DNA of 60,265 nt from an uncultured bacterium (GTDB lineage Bacteria > Patescibacteriota > Gracilibacteria > Absconditabacterales > Absconditicoccaceae), in the NCBI GenBank assembly GCA_946408385.1, contig CAMJSB010000007.1, positions 1 through 60,265 on the forward strand, given 5' to 3'. Positions within the stretch are counted from its first letter, which is position 1. Each line of letters opens with the position of its first letter. Both the position numbers and the translations under genes were made by a program. Shown one piece after another: positions 44,604 through 54,666 of the stretch. The notes beneath the pieces were generated by a model. The model did not search any database, was not told where the DNA came from, and saw only the letters and a program-made list of their open reading frames with translations.

Positions 44604-44969
44604 TTAGTACAAAACTTTTTTTGGTACAGAAATGCAAAGTTCTTTGATTTTTTCATAAGATTTTTTTATATCATTTTCTGTTTTAGATTTTTTGTATAAA
44701 TCCAAAGTTTTTTTTCTTAATTGTTCGAGTAAGGTTACTTTTTTATTTAACCAATACCCGAATACAATCAGCAGAATAAGTGCTATCGCAGAAATGATAA
44801 TCTTAAGGGTAAAATGCGCATCTCCCAGGGGATTGTACACGAACAAAAACAACATACCTAATAAGTAAAATGCTACACAGTAGATTAGCATGAAACACAA
44901 GTCTTCACGCTCTTTTCCATTTTCAAATGTTTTAATTAACCATTTTGGTAGTTTAGTTTCTTCTTTCAT
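44604..44969 (-). CDS. Two-span membrane protein, TGA-free
   Basis: 121 residues with hydrophobic segments at about 25-45 and 54-72, flanked by charged Lys/Glu-rich ends. The C-terminal 45 residues are a likely helix. Its four Gly are GGN-coded. No family recognised. It has its own promoter and terminator. Confidence 0.7.
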   Translation of the reverse strand: MKEETKLPKWLIKTFENGKEREDLCFMLIYCVAFYLLGMLFLFVYNPLGDAHFTLKIIISAIALILLIVFGYWLNKKVTLLEQLRKKTLDLYKKSKTENDIKKSYEKIKELCISVPKKVLY

Positions 44970-44983
44970 AGATAAAAAAAATC

Positions 44984-45012
44984 ATTATAGTTTTTTTGTT
45001 TTGCAGATACAA
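44984..45012 (-). promoter_or_regulatory. Promoter of the two-span membrane protein gene
   Basis: TTGTAT (45012-45007) and TATAAT (44989-44984) on the minus strand are 17 bp apart, 15 nt before the ATG. Confidence 0.65.
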
Positions 45013-45064
45013 AAATAAAGAACTGCTGTTCAAATTCAATAAAAATATAGAAATACTTGTGACA

Positions 45065-46282
45065 TTATTCAAATCTGAGAGCATCAATAGGTTGTAATTC
45101 TGCAGCTTTTTTAGCAGGTCCAATTCATGATACGATTCAGATTATAAATGTTAGAGTAGTAGCTAAAACTACCACATCCATTGTCATTGAAACATTGATT
45201 CACTCTATGTGAAAACTATTCACGAGTTGTATCGCTAGCCATGCCAAAATTATTGCAATTATTCACCCAATTGCAGTTACAACTACAGATTCTATCAAAA
45301 ATTGGGTGATGATATCCGCATTTAAAGCTCATATTGCCTTTCTGATTCAGATTTCTCTAGTTCTTTCAGTTACTGAAACTAGCATAATATTCATTACTCC
45401 AATTCCTCATACTAGCAATGAAATTGATCCAATAGCAGCAAGTAGATAAGTGAAAATTCACATAGCTTTATCAATTGCATCTCCAATTGCAGATAAAGAT
45501 GTGACAGTAAATCCTGCTAAATCGATATGTTTAACATTATATTTTCTCATAAGAAAATATTTTATTTTATTCATCCATTCATCCACATCATCATCGTATC
45601 ATAATATTACTGTTATGCTTCAGATTTTTGTAGAATTATCTACTTTTTGCTGATAGGTGGTAATCGGAATAAAAACCTGACTGAAAATACTTTCTTCTTC
45701 CAAGACTCAAATTATTCTAAATTTTCTATTATTGTAATATACATATTCTCAGATAGGATATACATCATCAAATAACTCATCCACAGCATTTTTATTAACT
45801 ATCGCAACATCTTCATTTTTATTCATATTCCTTTCTGAAAATTTATCTCAATAATCTCGGTCAAGGGCCATTTTGTCAAAATAATCTATCGGTACTCATA
45901 AAAATTGTCCCATTGCACTGTCATCGTCAGCATTTTTTATCATTCAAAGTGCAGAATTGCTATATGTGATTTTGCCGGTTAATTCTGGGAAATAGTATTC
46001 AAGTTCATCCATTAGTTCGGTAGTGAGAGTTACAGCTTTTACATATCAGTGTACATCATCATTTGTTCGCTGTGTGTATCATCAATTTGGAGTAATCGTA
46101 ATATTGTTCGTTATTAATGATGCCATTTGATCTTTTACTCATTGTTGAGCTCATGTTCCAAAAGACATTAAGAAAATTACAGAAAAAAGTCAGATAACAA
46201 TTCATAATACACTCAAAAATGATCTCATTTTATTTGAAATCAGATTTCATAACGCATCCTTAATGTAAGTAGAAAAGTTCAT
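45065..46282 (-). CDS. ABC transporter permease, MacB/FtsX type
   Basis: 405 residues. One N-terminal membrane span (about 22-42, preceded by N-K-M-R-S-F-L-S-V-L-G-I-V-I-G), a large extracytoplasmic domain (about 45-270) and three C-terminal spans with [24 protein letters not shown], the MacB signature. It ends P-I-D-A-L-R-F-E, also typical. It is the last gene of the regulator/adaptor/ATPase/permease operon and probably exports peptides or drugs together with them. Confidence 0.92.
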
Positions 46283-46307
46283 AAATTTTTATTAATATTC
46301 AATTAAA

Positions 46308-47054
46308 TTACTCATCTCATTTAATAAATTGTCAGTCTTTCATTCTAATCATTTTTTTAGCTGCTTCTCAAATGTGGCGATCATGCGTAATCAAAAGTAC
46401 TGTTTTATGTTGTTCTTCATTCAGTTTTTTGAATAATTCTAGTATCTCTTCTCCAGTCACAGAATCCAAAGCTCCAGTTGGTTCATCGGCTAAAATTAGA
46501 GAAGGATTTGAAACAAGGGCGCGAGCAATACAGACTCTTTGTTGTTGTCATCATGATAGTTGGTTTGGTAAGGCATCTAATCTGTTTCATAATCATACCA
46601 TTTTCAAAGCTTCAGCACATCTTTCTTTTTTCTCTTTACTCGGAACTCACATATATGACAAGGGGAGAGCAACTTGTTCTCGTGCAGACATTCTTTTGAG
46701 TAAGTTATATCACTGAAATACAAATCAGATTGTAGTTCTACGAATCATAGACCATTCATCAGCTGTCATGGCTTTTACTTTTTCTCATCTAAGTAGATAA
46801 TCTCAGCTTGTAGGTTCATCGAGTAGTCAGACTATATTCATAAGTGTAGATTTTCCACATCCAGATGGTCACATAATAGAAATGAACGATCATTCATCAA
46901 TCCAAAAATTTATTCATCTAAGAGCATGAACAGCTTCAATTCAATTCTCTGGATCATCTACACCATACTGTTTTTTTACATTTACCAATTCTATTAGATG
47001 TGGAGAATTGTTTTTTATTTCATTATTTAAGTCTTTCTTGTTCTTTCAAAACAT
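46308..47054 (-). CDS. ABC transporter ATP-binding protein, MacB/LolD type
   Basis: 248 residues. Walker [10 protein letters not shown] (about 54-62), Q-loop F-V-F-Q, signature L-S-G-G-Q-Q-Q-R-V, Walker [13 protein letters not shown] and the His of L-I-T-H-D. TGA codes the Gly before P-S-G-C and both Gly of the signature. An in-frame stop two codons upstream fixes the ATG at 47054. It lies 25 bp before the permease and powers it. Confidence 0.93.
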
Positions 47055-47080
47055 ACCTTTTTATGAAATTTTAAAATTCA

Positions 47081-49168
47081 TTATCATCCCATTCATCATC
47101 AAGGGAATCCTCAACCATTTCTATTTCATCATCCCATTCCTCAACCAAAACTATTCATATTTTCTCTTATGTTATCTCTTGCAGCACCACGATCTCATAA
47201 CTCAATGGACGAAGATTCGGAAGACAATCACATATTCAGCATTGCTTCAGTGCTATAAAACATAGATTTAACAATATCTCATACTTTAAGTCAGCTTACT
47301 ATCTCTGTATTTGTTTCATCGGAATCTCAGATCTCTACAGGTGTTTCGATTCGTTGATTTCATTTTTTTAGCATAACCATATTTTGTCATGAAATAGTAG
47401 TGATAGCCTGAGAAGGGACAAGTAATACATCTTCAATTTTATTTAAAATAATTTTTGCACTTCCTCACATTCCGGCTAAGATTGTTTCGTTTGGATCGTT
47501 CTTTTCAAATGTTACAGTCATAGTATATGTAGTAGTCATTGAACTTGTATTTGGAATCGTATTAATCTCACTAATCTTTCCATAATAAATCTCATTAGGA
47601 TACGCATCCAAGTAAACTTCAGCATCCATTCAGACTTTTAATTGAATAATATCAATCTGTTCTACATCAAAAGTCATTTCCAAAATATTATTACTTTCCA
47701 CATAAATATATTTTGGATTTGTATTGCTAGATGCAGGATTGATAGAATCTCAAACCTGAATATCCATTTCAGTGATTACTCAATCAAAGTTTGCTGTTAA
47801 TTCATAATCATCGTATTTATCTCTAATATTTCTCAGATTCCTTTGAAGTTGGTTTAATCTATTTCTGGCTTGCTTAATCTGGGTTTCTTTTAAACTCTCT
47901 CATCATGCAATTTTATTCAGATTTCTAAGAGATGTGTCAATATTGTTTTCTAATGTCGCTTTATCTTTTTCTTGTTGAGCTTTGAGTACATCCACTTGCA
48001 TGTTCAATTTATCAAGATTAGTCTTGGCTTTATCTAACTTTAGTTTTGTATCTTCTAATGAAGTATCATCATCTAAATCTGCGAGAGTGCTTACTTTGCT
48101 TGTATATAATTGAACATATTTTAATCAAAGAGATTGTAAATCTGTACCAAAAGTTTTTGCATCAGATTCAATATTTGCTAATGTGTAATCAGAACTTGTA
48201 ACACTGGATTTGAACATATCATAGTTGGTCTCTCACCAGTCAACTAAATTATTTCATAATGTTTTCAATGTAGAGTAAGCATCAACAACATCTTCGCTTG
48301 TTAAATCTGAAATAGATTTTGTGTTTAAATTATTGTATTTTTCTCTTAATTCATCTAAATTTCAACTAAGTTGGTTATATCATTTTTCTGACTGAATTTT
48401 TAAGTGAAGGTCTTCAGCTCAAATGTAATCGTTTCTAGCTACTTCATATTTATATTTATCGGTTATTACCATTTTTTTATCGTAGTTATCTAGTATAGAA
48501 TTCAAATCATTTATTATAGTTTTTAATTCTAAAACAGCAGTTTCTAAAGTCTGATTTCTTTTTCTTATTGTGCTTGATAATGCTAAATCTGCATTTGCAC
48601 TATCACTTCCACTCAATAATTCATTATAGTCAGCAAGTGTATCATCATATAATTTCTGAGCATCTTTAATTTTTTGTTGTAATTCTTGCATTGCCAGTTC
48701 TTGATCTTGATCGATAGTTTCTTTTTGTAATAATAAGGCATCGTAATTAGCTTTTTCTTGAATATATTCTAGTTCAATATTTTTAGCATCTAACAAGTCT
48801 TGTAAATTAGTTTTTTGTGTATCTATATCTAGTTGAGCTTGAGCTACATTATTATCTAAATCGTCAGTAGAAATTTTAGCTAAAACTTGACCTTTTTTAA
48901 CATAATCTCAGACTTTTACATTTACGGAAGTCACTTTTCACTGGGTAATAAATGTTAACTTCTGAGAGTCTGCAAATTGAGTAGTTCATTGCAAAGTTAA
49001 AATATTTTCCAAATCTCAAGTTTGAACAGTAGTTTCCATATCATAAAAAACCTTAGTTTTTGGAGATTTGTCCACCCATGGTTGCCATTGATATAGTACG
49101 TATCCAATTATTAAAGCGATTACAGTCAATGCAATTCGATGTCTTTTAAAGAAATTTTCCTTTTTCAT
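47081..49168 (-). CDS. Membrane-fusion (MacA/HlyD-like) protein
   Basis: 695 residues. A basic start and one membrane span (about 8-26) lead to a biotinyl-lipoyl-like half (V-N-V-K-V-G-D-Y-V-K-K-G-Q-V-L, about 78-92), then a very long coiled-coil hairpin (about 110-430), the second half of the lipoyl domain and beta domains. The C-terminal 35 residues are a Gly/Met/Asn-rich tail (G-G-G-M-G-G), mostly TGA-coded. It links the ABC pump to the outside. The coiled coil is longer than in MacA (usually about 370-390 residues in total). Confidence 0.85.
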
Positions 49169-49193
49169 GATTATATGTTATTATAAATAAATT

Positions 49194-49538
49194 TTAGCTA
49201 ATTTTTCTATATTTTTCAACTTTTTTATCTCTTCCTGTTTCAATAACTCGTTCTCTTAGAGATTTTAATCATTCCATTAGTTCTTTTCATTGTTCACTTA
49301 GATGATATTCAGATTTTTTTGTTTTGGTTATGAATCATTTGTCTACTAATTCTTTTAGTCTTTTGGTTAGAATGCTTGTATTTATCTTTGGAATAGCTTT
49401 CATTATCCCAGAAAAAGTATGAATATCAGAATATATAGATATCAGAATGAGTAGAATCCATTTTTTACCCATAATACTACATAGTTCATAGAACTTTGAA
49501 TCATTTAAATCTTTGTCTATCTTTTCTAAATTGGTCAT
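49194..49538 (-). CDS. HxlR-family transcriptional regulator
   Basis: 114 residues. The pattern C-S-I-M-G-K-K-W-I-L-L-I-L (about 20-32), F-S-G-I-M-K-A-I-P-K-I-N-T-S-I-L-T-K-R-L-K-E-L and G-F-I-T-K-T is the HxlR winged helix. It is first in the export operon, 25 bp ahead of the membrane-fusion gene. A 14-bp palindrome in the spacer of its promoter suggests it represses its own operon. Confidence 0.88.
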
Positions 49539-49576
49539 AGGTAATTTTGTTATTAAAATTATTCTGAATCGGAAAG

Positions 49577-49604
49577 ATATTATTTTTTTACTTTAAAAAG
49601 TAAA
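49577..49604 (-). promoter_or_regulatory. Promoter of the HxlR/export operon
   Basis: TTTACT (49604-49599) and TAATAT (49582-49577) on the minus strand are 16 bp apart; the operator palindrome lies in between and overlaps the -35. Confidence 0.55.
49589..49602. promoter_or_regulatory. Operator-like palindrome (tactttaaaaagta)
   Basis: tacttt and aaagta form a perfect 14-bp inverted repeat with a 2-nt centre, placed in the promoter spacer ahead of the HxlR gene. A site of this size and position fits a dimeric winged-helix repressor. Confidence 0.6.
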
Positions 49605-49668
49605 GTAATTTTAGTATATAAATTATATAAAAATATCGTTAACATTCTATATTTACATGAGTAATAAG

Positions 49669-49703
49669 CAAAAAAGGTAACCAAAAATTAGCTACCTTTT
49701 TTA
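49669..49703. terminator. Terminator
   Basis: aaaaaaggta pairs with tacctttttt around a short loop; it lies after the TAG (49709) of the minus-strand gene. Confidence 0.75.
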
Positions 49704-49708
49704 TTTTC

Positions 49709-50086
49709 CTAAATCCAGTATTTTAGTGTATATAACCTTTCCCGACTATAGGCTATAAATGATGCTATAGTCATTGTTGCGATAGATACCAAGAATTCTC
49801 CTTTTATGGTTATGCCGTTTAACATTAATACGGCAACTATCATCAAAACAAAGATACACAGACTGGAAGATAACCTAAAAATAGGAAACCTATACGGACT
49901 AGACCACATATCTAGTGGTGCCTCCCAATTTCTAGTAATTCTCCTATGAATAAGTAGAATCACGGCGCCCATTATTGAGCAGACTAAGATAAACGCTAAT
50001 CTCTCAGGATTACCAAATTCCCGAAAGAACACTCCGTTTGCCACACTACAGCAAATCAGAGATAACCAAATTAAAAAAACCTTCAT
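49709..50086 (-). CDS. Four-span membrane protein, TGA-free
   Basis: 125 residues with hydrophobic segments at about 2-20, 30-47, 72-92 and 95-111 and an Arg-rich loop (I-H-R-R-I-T-R-N-W). All five Gly use GGN. No family recognised. A strong promoter precedes it and a terminator follows. Confidence 0.7.
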   Translation of the reverse strand: MKVFLIWLSLICCSVANGVFFREFGNPERLAFILVCSIMGAVILLIHRRITRNWEAPLDMWSSPYRFPIFRLSSSLCIFVLMIVAVLMLNGITIKGEFLVSIATMTIASFIAYSRERLYTLKYWI

Positions 50087-50116
50087 ATGCCATTTATTTT
50101 TTGTTTATGTCCAGAC

Positions 50117-50145
50117 ATTATACATAAATTATTATAAAAATTCAA
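50117..50145 (-). promoter_or_regulatory. Promoter of the four-span membrane protein gene
   Basis: TTGAAT (50145-50140) and TATAAT (50122-50117) on the minus strand with 17 bp spacing. Confidence 0.7.
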
Positions 50146-50175
50146 GTAAAAAACAAAGTGTTCGTCTATTTAAAA

Positions 50176-50319
50176 ATGAAATTGTGAAGATTCTTTGATG
50201 ACTTTTATCGAGATGTTCATATGTTAATAGATGTATGGAAAATTGGTTATTTGTTAAGTTGATTAATTGTGAACATGTTTCTGAGGTTTAATATTTTTCT
50301 TATTTTAAGATGAGCCTAA
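50176..50319 (+). CDS. Small membrane protein (47 residues), uncertain
   Basis: The frame starts M-K-L-G-R-F-F-D-D-F-Y and has a hydrophobic segment near 25-43 with TGA-coded Gly. It is short, has no clear ribosome site, and lies next to a repeat region, so it may be chance. Confidence 0.35.
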
Positions 50320-50371
50320 AGAAAAGGGGATTTTATACTTGAAACTCCAAATAAAAATATTAATCTAAATC

Positions 50372-50555
50372 TGTTTATTGTGCCCCTTTACGAAAGGGGC
50401 TGTCACGAAGTGGTTGGGGATTTAAACTCATTTGTTGAAAAATTGCCCTCGCTTATAGGAGCAAGCTTCCCTCTAAAAAGAGTAAAAATTATCAGATAAA
50501 AATCCTCCGGCTTTCAGCCACCTCCTTTCAAAAAGGAGGACAGAAAAGTAAAAAG
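50372..50555. repeat. G/C-rich palindromic repeats between genes
   Basis: Two blocks: gcccctttacgaaaggggc with gttggggattt (about 50380-50430), and aatcctccggctttcagcc with cctcctttcaaaaaggagg (about 50503-50540). Both resemble the two halves of the element inside the helicase gene at 12749-12836. Nothing in the surrounding 260 bp looks coding. Confidence 0.75.
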
Positions 50556-50582
50556 AGACTTTAGTATTTAACTAACATAATC

Positions 50583-52400
50583 ATGTATCGTACGCACACT
50601 TGTGGAGAATTGAATAAATCCTCAGTAGGACAGGAAGTTACATTAGCTGGATGGGCTAATAGAGTAAGAAATCTAGGATGACTAACTTTTATAGATCTTC
50701 GTGATCGTTACTGAATTACACAAATTACAATAGATCCAAAATCAGATTTTTCTTGTGAATGATGAAATTTGGAAGATATAAAAGCTGAATATGTTTTGCA
50801 AATCGTTTGAAAAGTGGTAGCTAGACCTGATAATATGATAAATAAGGATATGGCTACATGAGAAGTAGAAATTAATCCAAGCAAAGTGAAAATTATTTCC
50901 ACATGTGCAGAATTGCCATTCACGATCGATAACGAGAATGCAGTAGGAGAGGATTTGAGATTAGAGTATCGTTACCTAGACCTTAGGAGAAAATCACTTC
51001 GTGATACAATGATGACTAGAGATATGCTATTCTGTAATACTATATCATTCTTTCATAATAAAGGGTTTGCATACTTTGAAACTCCATGCTTCACAAAAAA
51101 TACTCCAGAATGATCTCGTGAATTTGTAGTGCCTGCTAGATTTGATCAAGGAAAATTTTTCGTACTTCCTCAGTCTCCACAGCAGTATAAACAAATGCTT
51201 ATGGTAGCATGATATGATAAATATATCCAGCTCGCTAGATGTTATCGTGATGAAGATCCTAGATGAGACCGTCAGCCAGAATTTACTCAGGTTGACTTTG
51301 AGATGTCATTCGTTGAGGAGCCAGATGTACTAGAAATTATGGAAGAATATTTCAAAGAATTGACTAAATTATTCCCAAATAAGAAAATCAAAAACGAGAA
51401 ATTTCCATTCGTTAAATGGAAAGATGCAATGGATAAATATGGAAGCGATAAACCTGATCTCCGTTATGAATGATTAGCTTTCGTAGATGTTTCAGACTGG
51501 GCTAAAAAAGTAGATTTCTCATTATTAAACTCAGCTAAATGTGTAAAAGCTCTCGTAGCTCCAAAACAGTTTACTCGTGGAGAAATTGAAAAACAATTAG
51601 AACCAGTTATCAAAGAAAACTGAGGAAAATGATTATTATACTTAATCCTAGATGAAGCTGAATGACCTAAAGGTTCATTGGCTAAATACTTAACAGATGA
51701 ATTAAAATCAGAATTATTATCTCTTACATGAGCTAAGAATGGAGAAACAATTTTCTTCCAGGTGGGAGAGTGGATTGATGTAGTTGGATTATTATGAGCA
51801 TTAAGAATTAAATTACTCAAAGAATTAAAGCTGACTGAATGAATGGAAGATTTATTAGATTTCGCATTCGTGGCAGATGCTCCAATGTTTGAATTGGGAA
51901 GCGATGGACATCTTGGTTCTACTCACCATCCATTCACTAAGCCAAAGGATGAACATGTGCCATACTTAATCGAGCTTGCAGAGAAAATGAGAAATGGATA
52001 CAAACTCACTCAGGAAGATATAGAAAAATTAACTACAATGGAATCAGATTCTTATGATTTAGTAGCTTGTGGATATGAAATCGGATGAGGAAGTATCAGA
52101 ATCCACGACCAGAAACTTCAACATGCAATATTCACTATTCTTTGACTAGATGAAAAAGATATTCAATTCAGATTTGGTCATATTTTGAAATGTTTCACAT
52201 TTTGAGTACCACCTCACGGAGGATGTGCTTTTGGATTTGATAGGCTGGTAATGATATTTACAGGAAAAGAAAATATCCGTGAAGTAATCGCATTCCCTAA
52301 GAATCAGAAATATCGTGATCCAATGTTTGGATCTCCATCAGAGATTGATGAGCAGTTATTAAAAGATTTAGGACTACAAATGGTTAAGAAACCTGAATAA
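50583..52400 (+). CDS. aspS: Aspartyl-tRNA synthetase
   Basis: 605 residues, class II. The N-terminal OB domain reads [20 protein letters not shown], motif 2 is [18 protein letters not shown], the GAD insertion domain lies at about 290-400, and motif 3 is G-F-D-R-L-V-M near the end. Length fits the bacterial type. TGA codes Gly in the OB domain and motif 2. Whether it charges tRNA(Asn) too is undecided; gatB in the same window makes that plausible. Its TAA overlaps the next ATG by one base. Confidence 0.95.
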
Positions 52401-52765
52401 TGACAAAAAAGAAACGAATAATTCTGATTATAATTTGAGTACTGATTTGATTATGAATCGCAGCATTTTTATATCGAGATAAAGTTCATTGTAGGAATAT
52501 CCAGAGGCGTTGCACGATGTACGATTTATCAGAAATCGAAAATGTAGAAGATTTAGAGCTTTACCGCGCACTTAATGAGAAATGTGCAGGTAGATGCGGA
52601 ACAGCGGAATTTGAATTAAAACGAAAAAAGGCATTATGTAGATTCAAATACAAAAGACATGTAGAAGCTTCCAAAGATAGAGTGTATTTCAGAGCTGATA
52701 TTTATAATCCATGTCCAGAATTATACACAATTCCAGAGCTGAATGAGTGGATAAAAGGGGAGTAG
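52400..52765 (+). CDS. Small membrane-anchored Cys protein
   Basis: 121 residues. A basic start and one hydrophobic span (about 6-25, Gly by TGA) are followed by a charged domain with Cys at about 32, 38, 62, 66, 79 and 105. It overlaps aspS by one base (taatg) and is likely cotranslated. No family recognised. Confidence 0.75.
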
Positions 52766-52774
52766 TGAGTAAAA

Positions 52775-53045
52775 CCTCACCCTACCCCTCTCCAAACCCC
52801 TTCTAAATCTTCCCCTAATAGGGGACAACTTACGAGACTTTCAGTCTCTAGGAGAGGGAAACACGAAGTGTGGGAGAGGTTTTTTGATCAGATTTTTTGT
52901 CATCTTGAGCGTAGCGAAAGATCCAGGACAAACAAGTAAGTTTTTCTGGATTCTTCGTCGTCATTTCATTCCTCCTCTGAATGACAGATTAGCACATAAC
53001 AAATCCCCAGTCCTACGGACAGCCCCTTTCAAAGGACACAAAACA
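52775..53045. repeat. Cluster of palindromic repeats after aspS operon
   Basis: A first element (about 52775-52885) pairs aaaacctcaccct and cctctcc with ggagaggg and gggagaggtttt, with a cttcccctaataggggac core. A second (about 52898-52985) starts gtcatcttgagcgtagcga and ends ctctgaatgac, the family seen in mnmA. A short third block (cccctttcaaagg) follows near 53023. No gene is seen in the roughly 360 bp between 52766 and 53128. Confidence 0.8.
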
Positions 53046-53128
53046 CATTCAGATTTTCTTGATTTTCGATAGCAATATTCTACAATTAAATTGTTATGAC
53101 ATTTTTATTTTCTATCTAGTTTATAGGA

Positions 53129-53407
53129 ATGTTATTATTAATGTTAGGATTACTACTATTCTGAGCCATTACATGAATCAATCTCTTGTGATGATTATTC
53201 AGAATTTTGTTGTTCTTTCTTTTATTATCAGTTATCTGGTTGGTGATCAAGAGTGGATTCTATGTGTTATTATTTTTCGCAGTTGTTTACTTGGGAATTA
53301 GATGAATATCATACCTTAGAAATTATATAAAATGAAATGATAAATCTGAATACAAGAGTAGGAGAGTGGATTTTGACGATGCGGATTTCGTGGAAGTGGT
53401 GAAATAG
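53129..53407 (+). CDS. Small membrane protein
   Basis: 92 residues: two to three hydrophobic segments (about 1-22, 26-40, 42-55) containing several TGA-Gly codons, then a charged tail rich in Asp, Arg and Val. ATG at 53129 is the first Met after an in-frame TAG. It ends in TAG before a terminator. No family known. Confidence 0.65.
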
Positions 53408-53427
53408 AACTTAAAAAAAGAGAAAAT

Positions 53428-53458
53428 AAAAAGCTGTCCGAAAGGGTAGCTTTTTTAT
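53428..53458. terminator. Terminator between convergent genes
   Basis: aaaagctgtcc pairs with gggtagctttt around gaaa, with T-runs on both sides. It serves the + gene ending at 53407 and the minus gene ending at 53455. Confidence 0.8.
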
Positions 53459-53853
53459 CATAATTTTTCTTTGATTTCTTTTAAAGAATCAGAAACTTCC
53501 TTTTTAAAATTTTCATCAGATTCTTTATATTCTTTAAATCTTCTGAAAATTTCCTTATCATAAAATTTTGAATTGTCTTCCGCAATTTTACGTTCATTTA
53601 TTAGAATCTGGGAAAAAATCCACATTAATACAATGAATCAAAATAATACCAAAGAAATGTATGTTGGTGCTTTAGGATACTTTTCTCATATTTGCGGATT
53701 TATTGTTAATATTATGGACATAATAATTCATAAACATGAAACTATAACAGGAAAATTAATTGATAAAAAATCATGATTTTTATTCTTCCCTGTTATTAAT
53801 TCTTCTAACGGTTTATCCTTTAAGGAATCTTCGCTTTCAATTTTTTTAACCAT
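53455..53853 (-). CDS. Two-span membrane protein with coiled-coil tail
   Basis: 132 residues. Spans at about 34-51 and 66-85 lie between a charged start and a Lys/Glu-rich coiled-coil-like C-terminus (about 92-131). TGA codes four Gly, including the last residue. No family recognised. It lies 26 bp downstream of the S24 repressor gene and may be cotranscribed. Confidence 0.75.
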
Positions 53854-53879
53854 TTATATGTAAAATAATTAAATATTTT

Positions 53880-54488
53880 TTAATCATATCTTTTGTTTAT
53901 TTGTACAACAATTCATATTACCCTTACATCATTTTCATCTACAATTTGTAAGTCTTCAAATTTATTATTCAATGAATGTAAAAAATATTTTCATTCTTCT
54001 TTTATGATTTTTTTTATTAGAGCTTCATTGTTATAGCTTACTAAAACCATATTTGAAGAATCAAATCCTTCTTGTATTTTTACTATTACCAAATCTCATG
54101 AATTTATTTCAGGTTCCATAGATTTTCATTTTGCTTTTACGGCAATCAATTTGTCATTATTATTTTTCAAATATTTTGCAGGGTATGGAAAATATTCTTT
54201 TGGGTATTCCTCCGCTATTTCAGGTCATTTAGTCCCACATTGAGCAAATCAAAAAATTGGAATATAATATATGTCGTTTGCTATGTTTTTTACGACTTTA
54301 TAAACTCAATTTATTTTACTTATAAATCATTTTTTCTCTAGTTGTTCTATTTTATTTAGTACTTTTTGGGGGTGGTCTAATCAAACGGCATCTCAAATAC
54401 GTTGTAATGTTATATTTTCATCAGAATCTTGAACTTCTTTTAGATAATTAAGTATTTTTTCCTGTATATCATCAAGTATTTTTTTCAT
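53880..54488 (-). CDS. LexA/CI-like S24 repressor
   Basis: 202 residues. A winged-helix N-terminus (I-T-L-Q-R-I-G-D-A-V-G-L at about 30-41) is joined to an S24 peptidase domain. V-K-A-K-G-K-S-M-E-P-E-I has the catalytic Ser in K-S-M-E-P (about 130), and E-A-L-I-K-K-I supplies the Lys. F-A-Q-C-G-T-K-G-P before Y-P-K-E-Y may be the self-cleavage site region, with C-G instead of the A-G usual in LexA. It likely represses its own gene and the gene at 54667 through repeats between them. Whether it is LexA or a phage-type repressor is open. Confidence 0.85.
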
Positions 54489-54521
54489 GAATTTTGAGGA
54501 TATTGTTAAAAATTATTATGT

Positions 54522-54659
54522 ATTCAGTATATAAAATTAAAAATAAGAATCAACATTTTATATATTTTATTTATAAAATGGAAAAAAGTATGAAAAATGT
54601 ATTGAAATTGTAATATTTATGTATATACTTCTATCAAAGTAATATTTTATATACTAAAT
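54522..54659. promoter_or_regulatory. Operator-like inverted pair in divergent promoter region
   Basis: attcagtatataaaatta (54522-54539) recurs in inverted form as taatattttatatactaaat (54640-54659), matching over most positions. The first copy overlaps a minus-strand -10 TATACT (54531-54526) with TTGATT 16 bp upstream (54553-54548), the likely promoter of the S24 repressor. The second covers a TATACT (54649-54654) just before ATG 54667. A further palindrome, gtatatac, is at 54621-54628. Confidence 0.6.
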
Positions 54660-54666
54660 AACTGAT

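Noticed and set aside
53059-53301. Alternative frame with hydrophobic residues at the small membrane protein
   Set aside because: The frame from 53129 is longer, has the expected TGA-Gly codons and ends just before the terminator.
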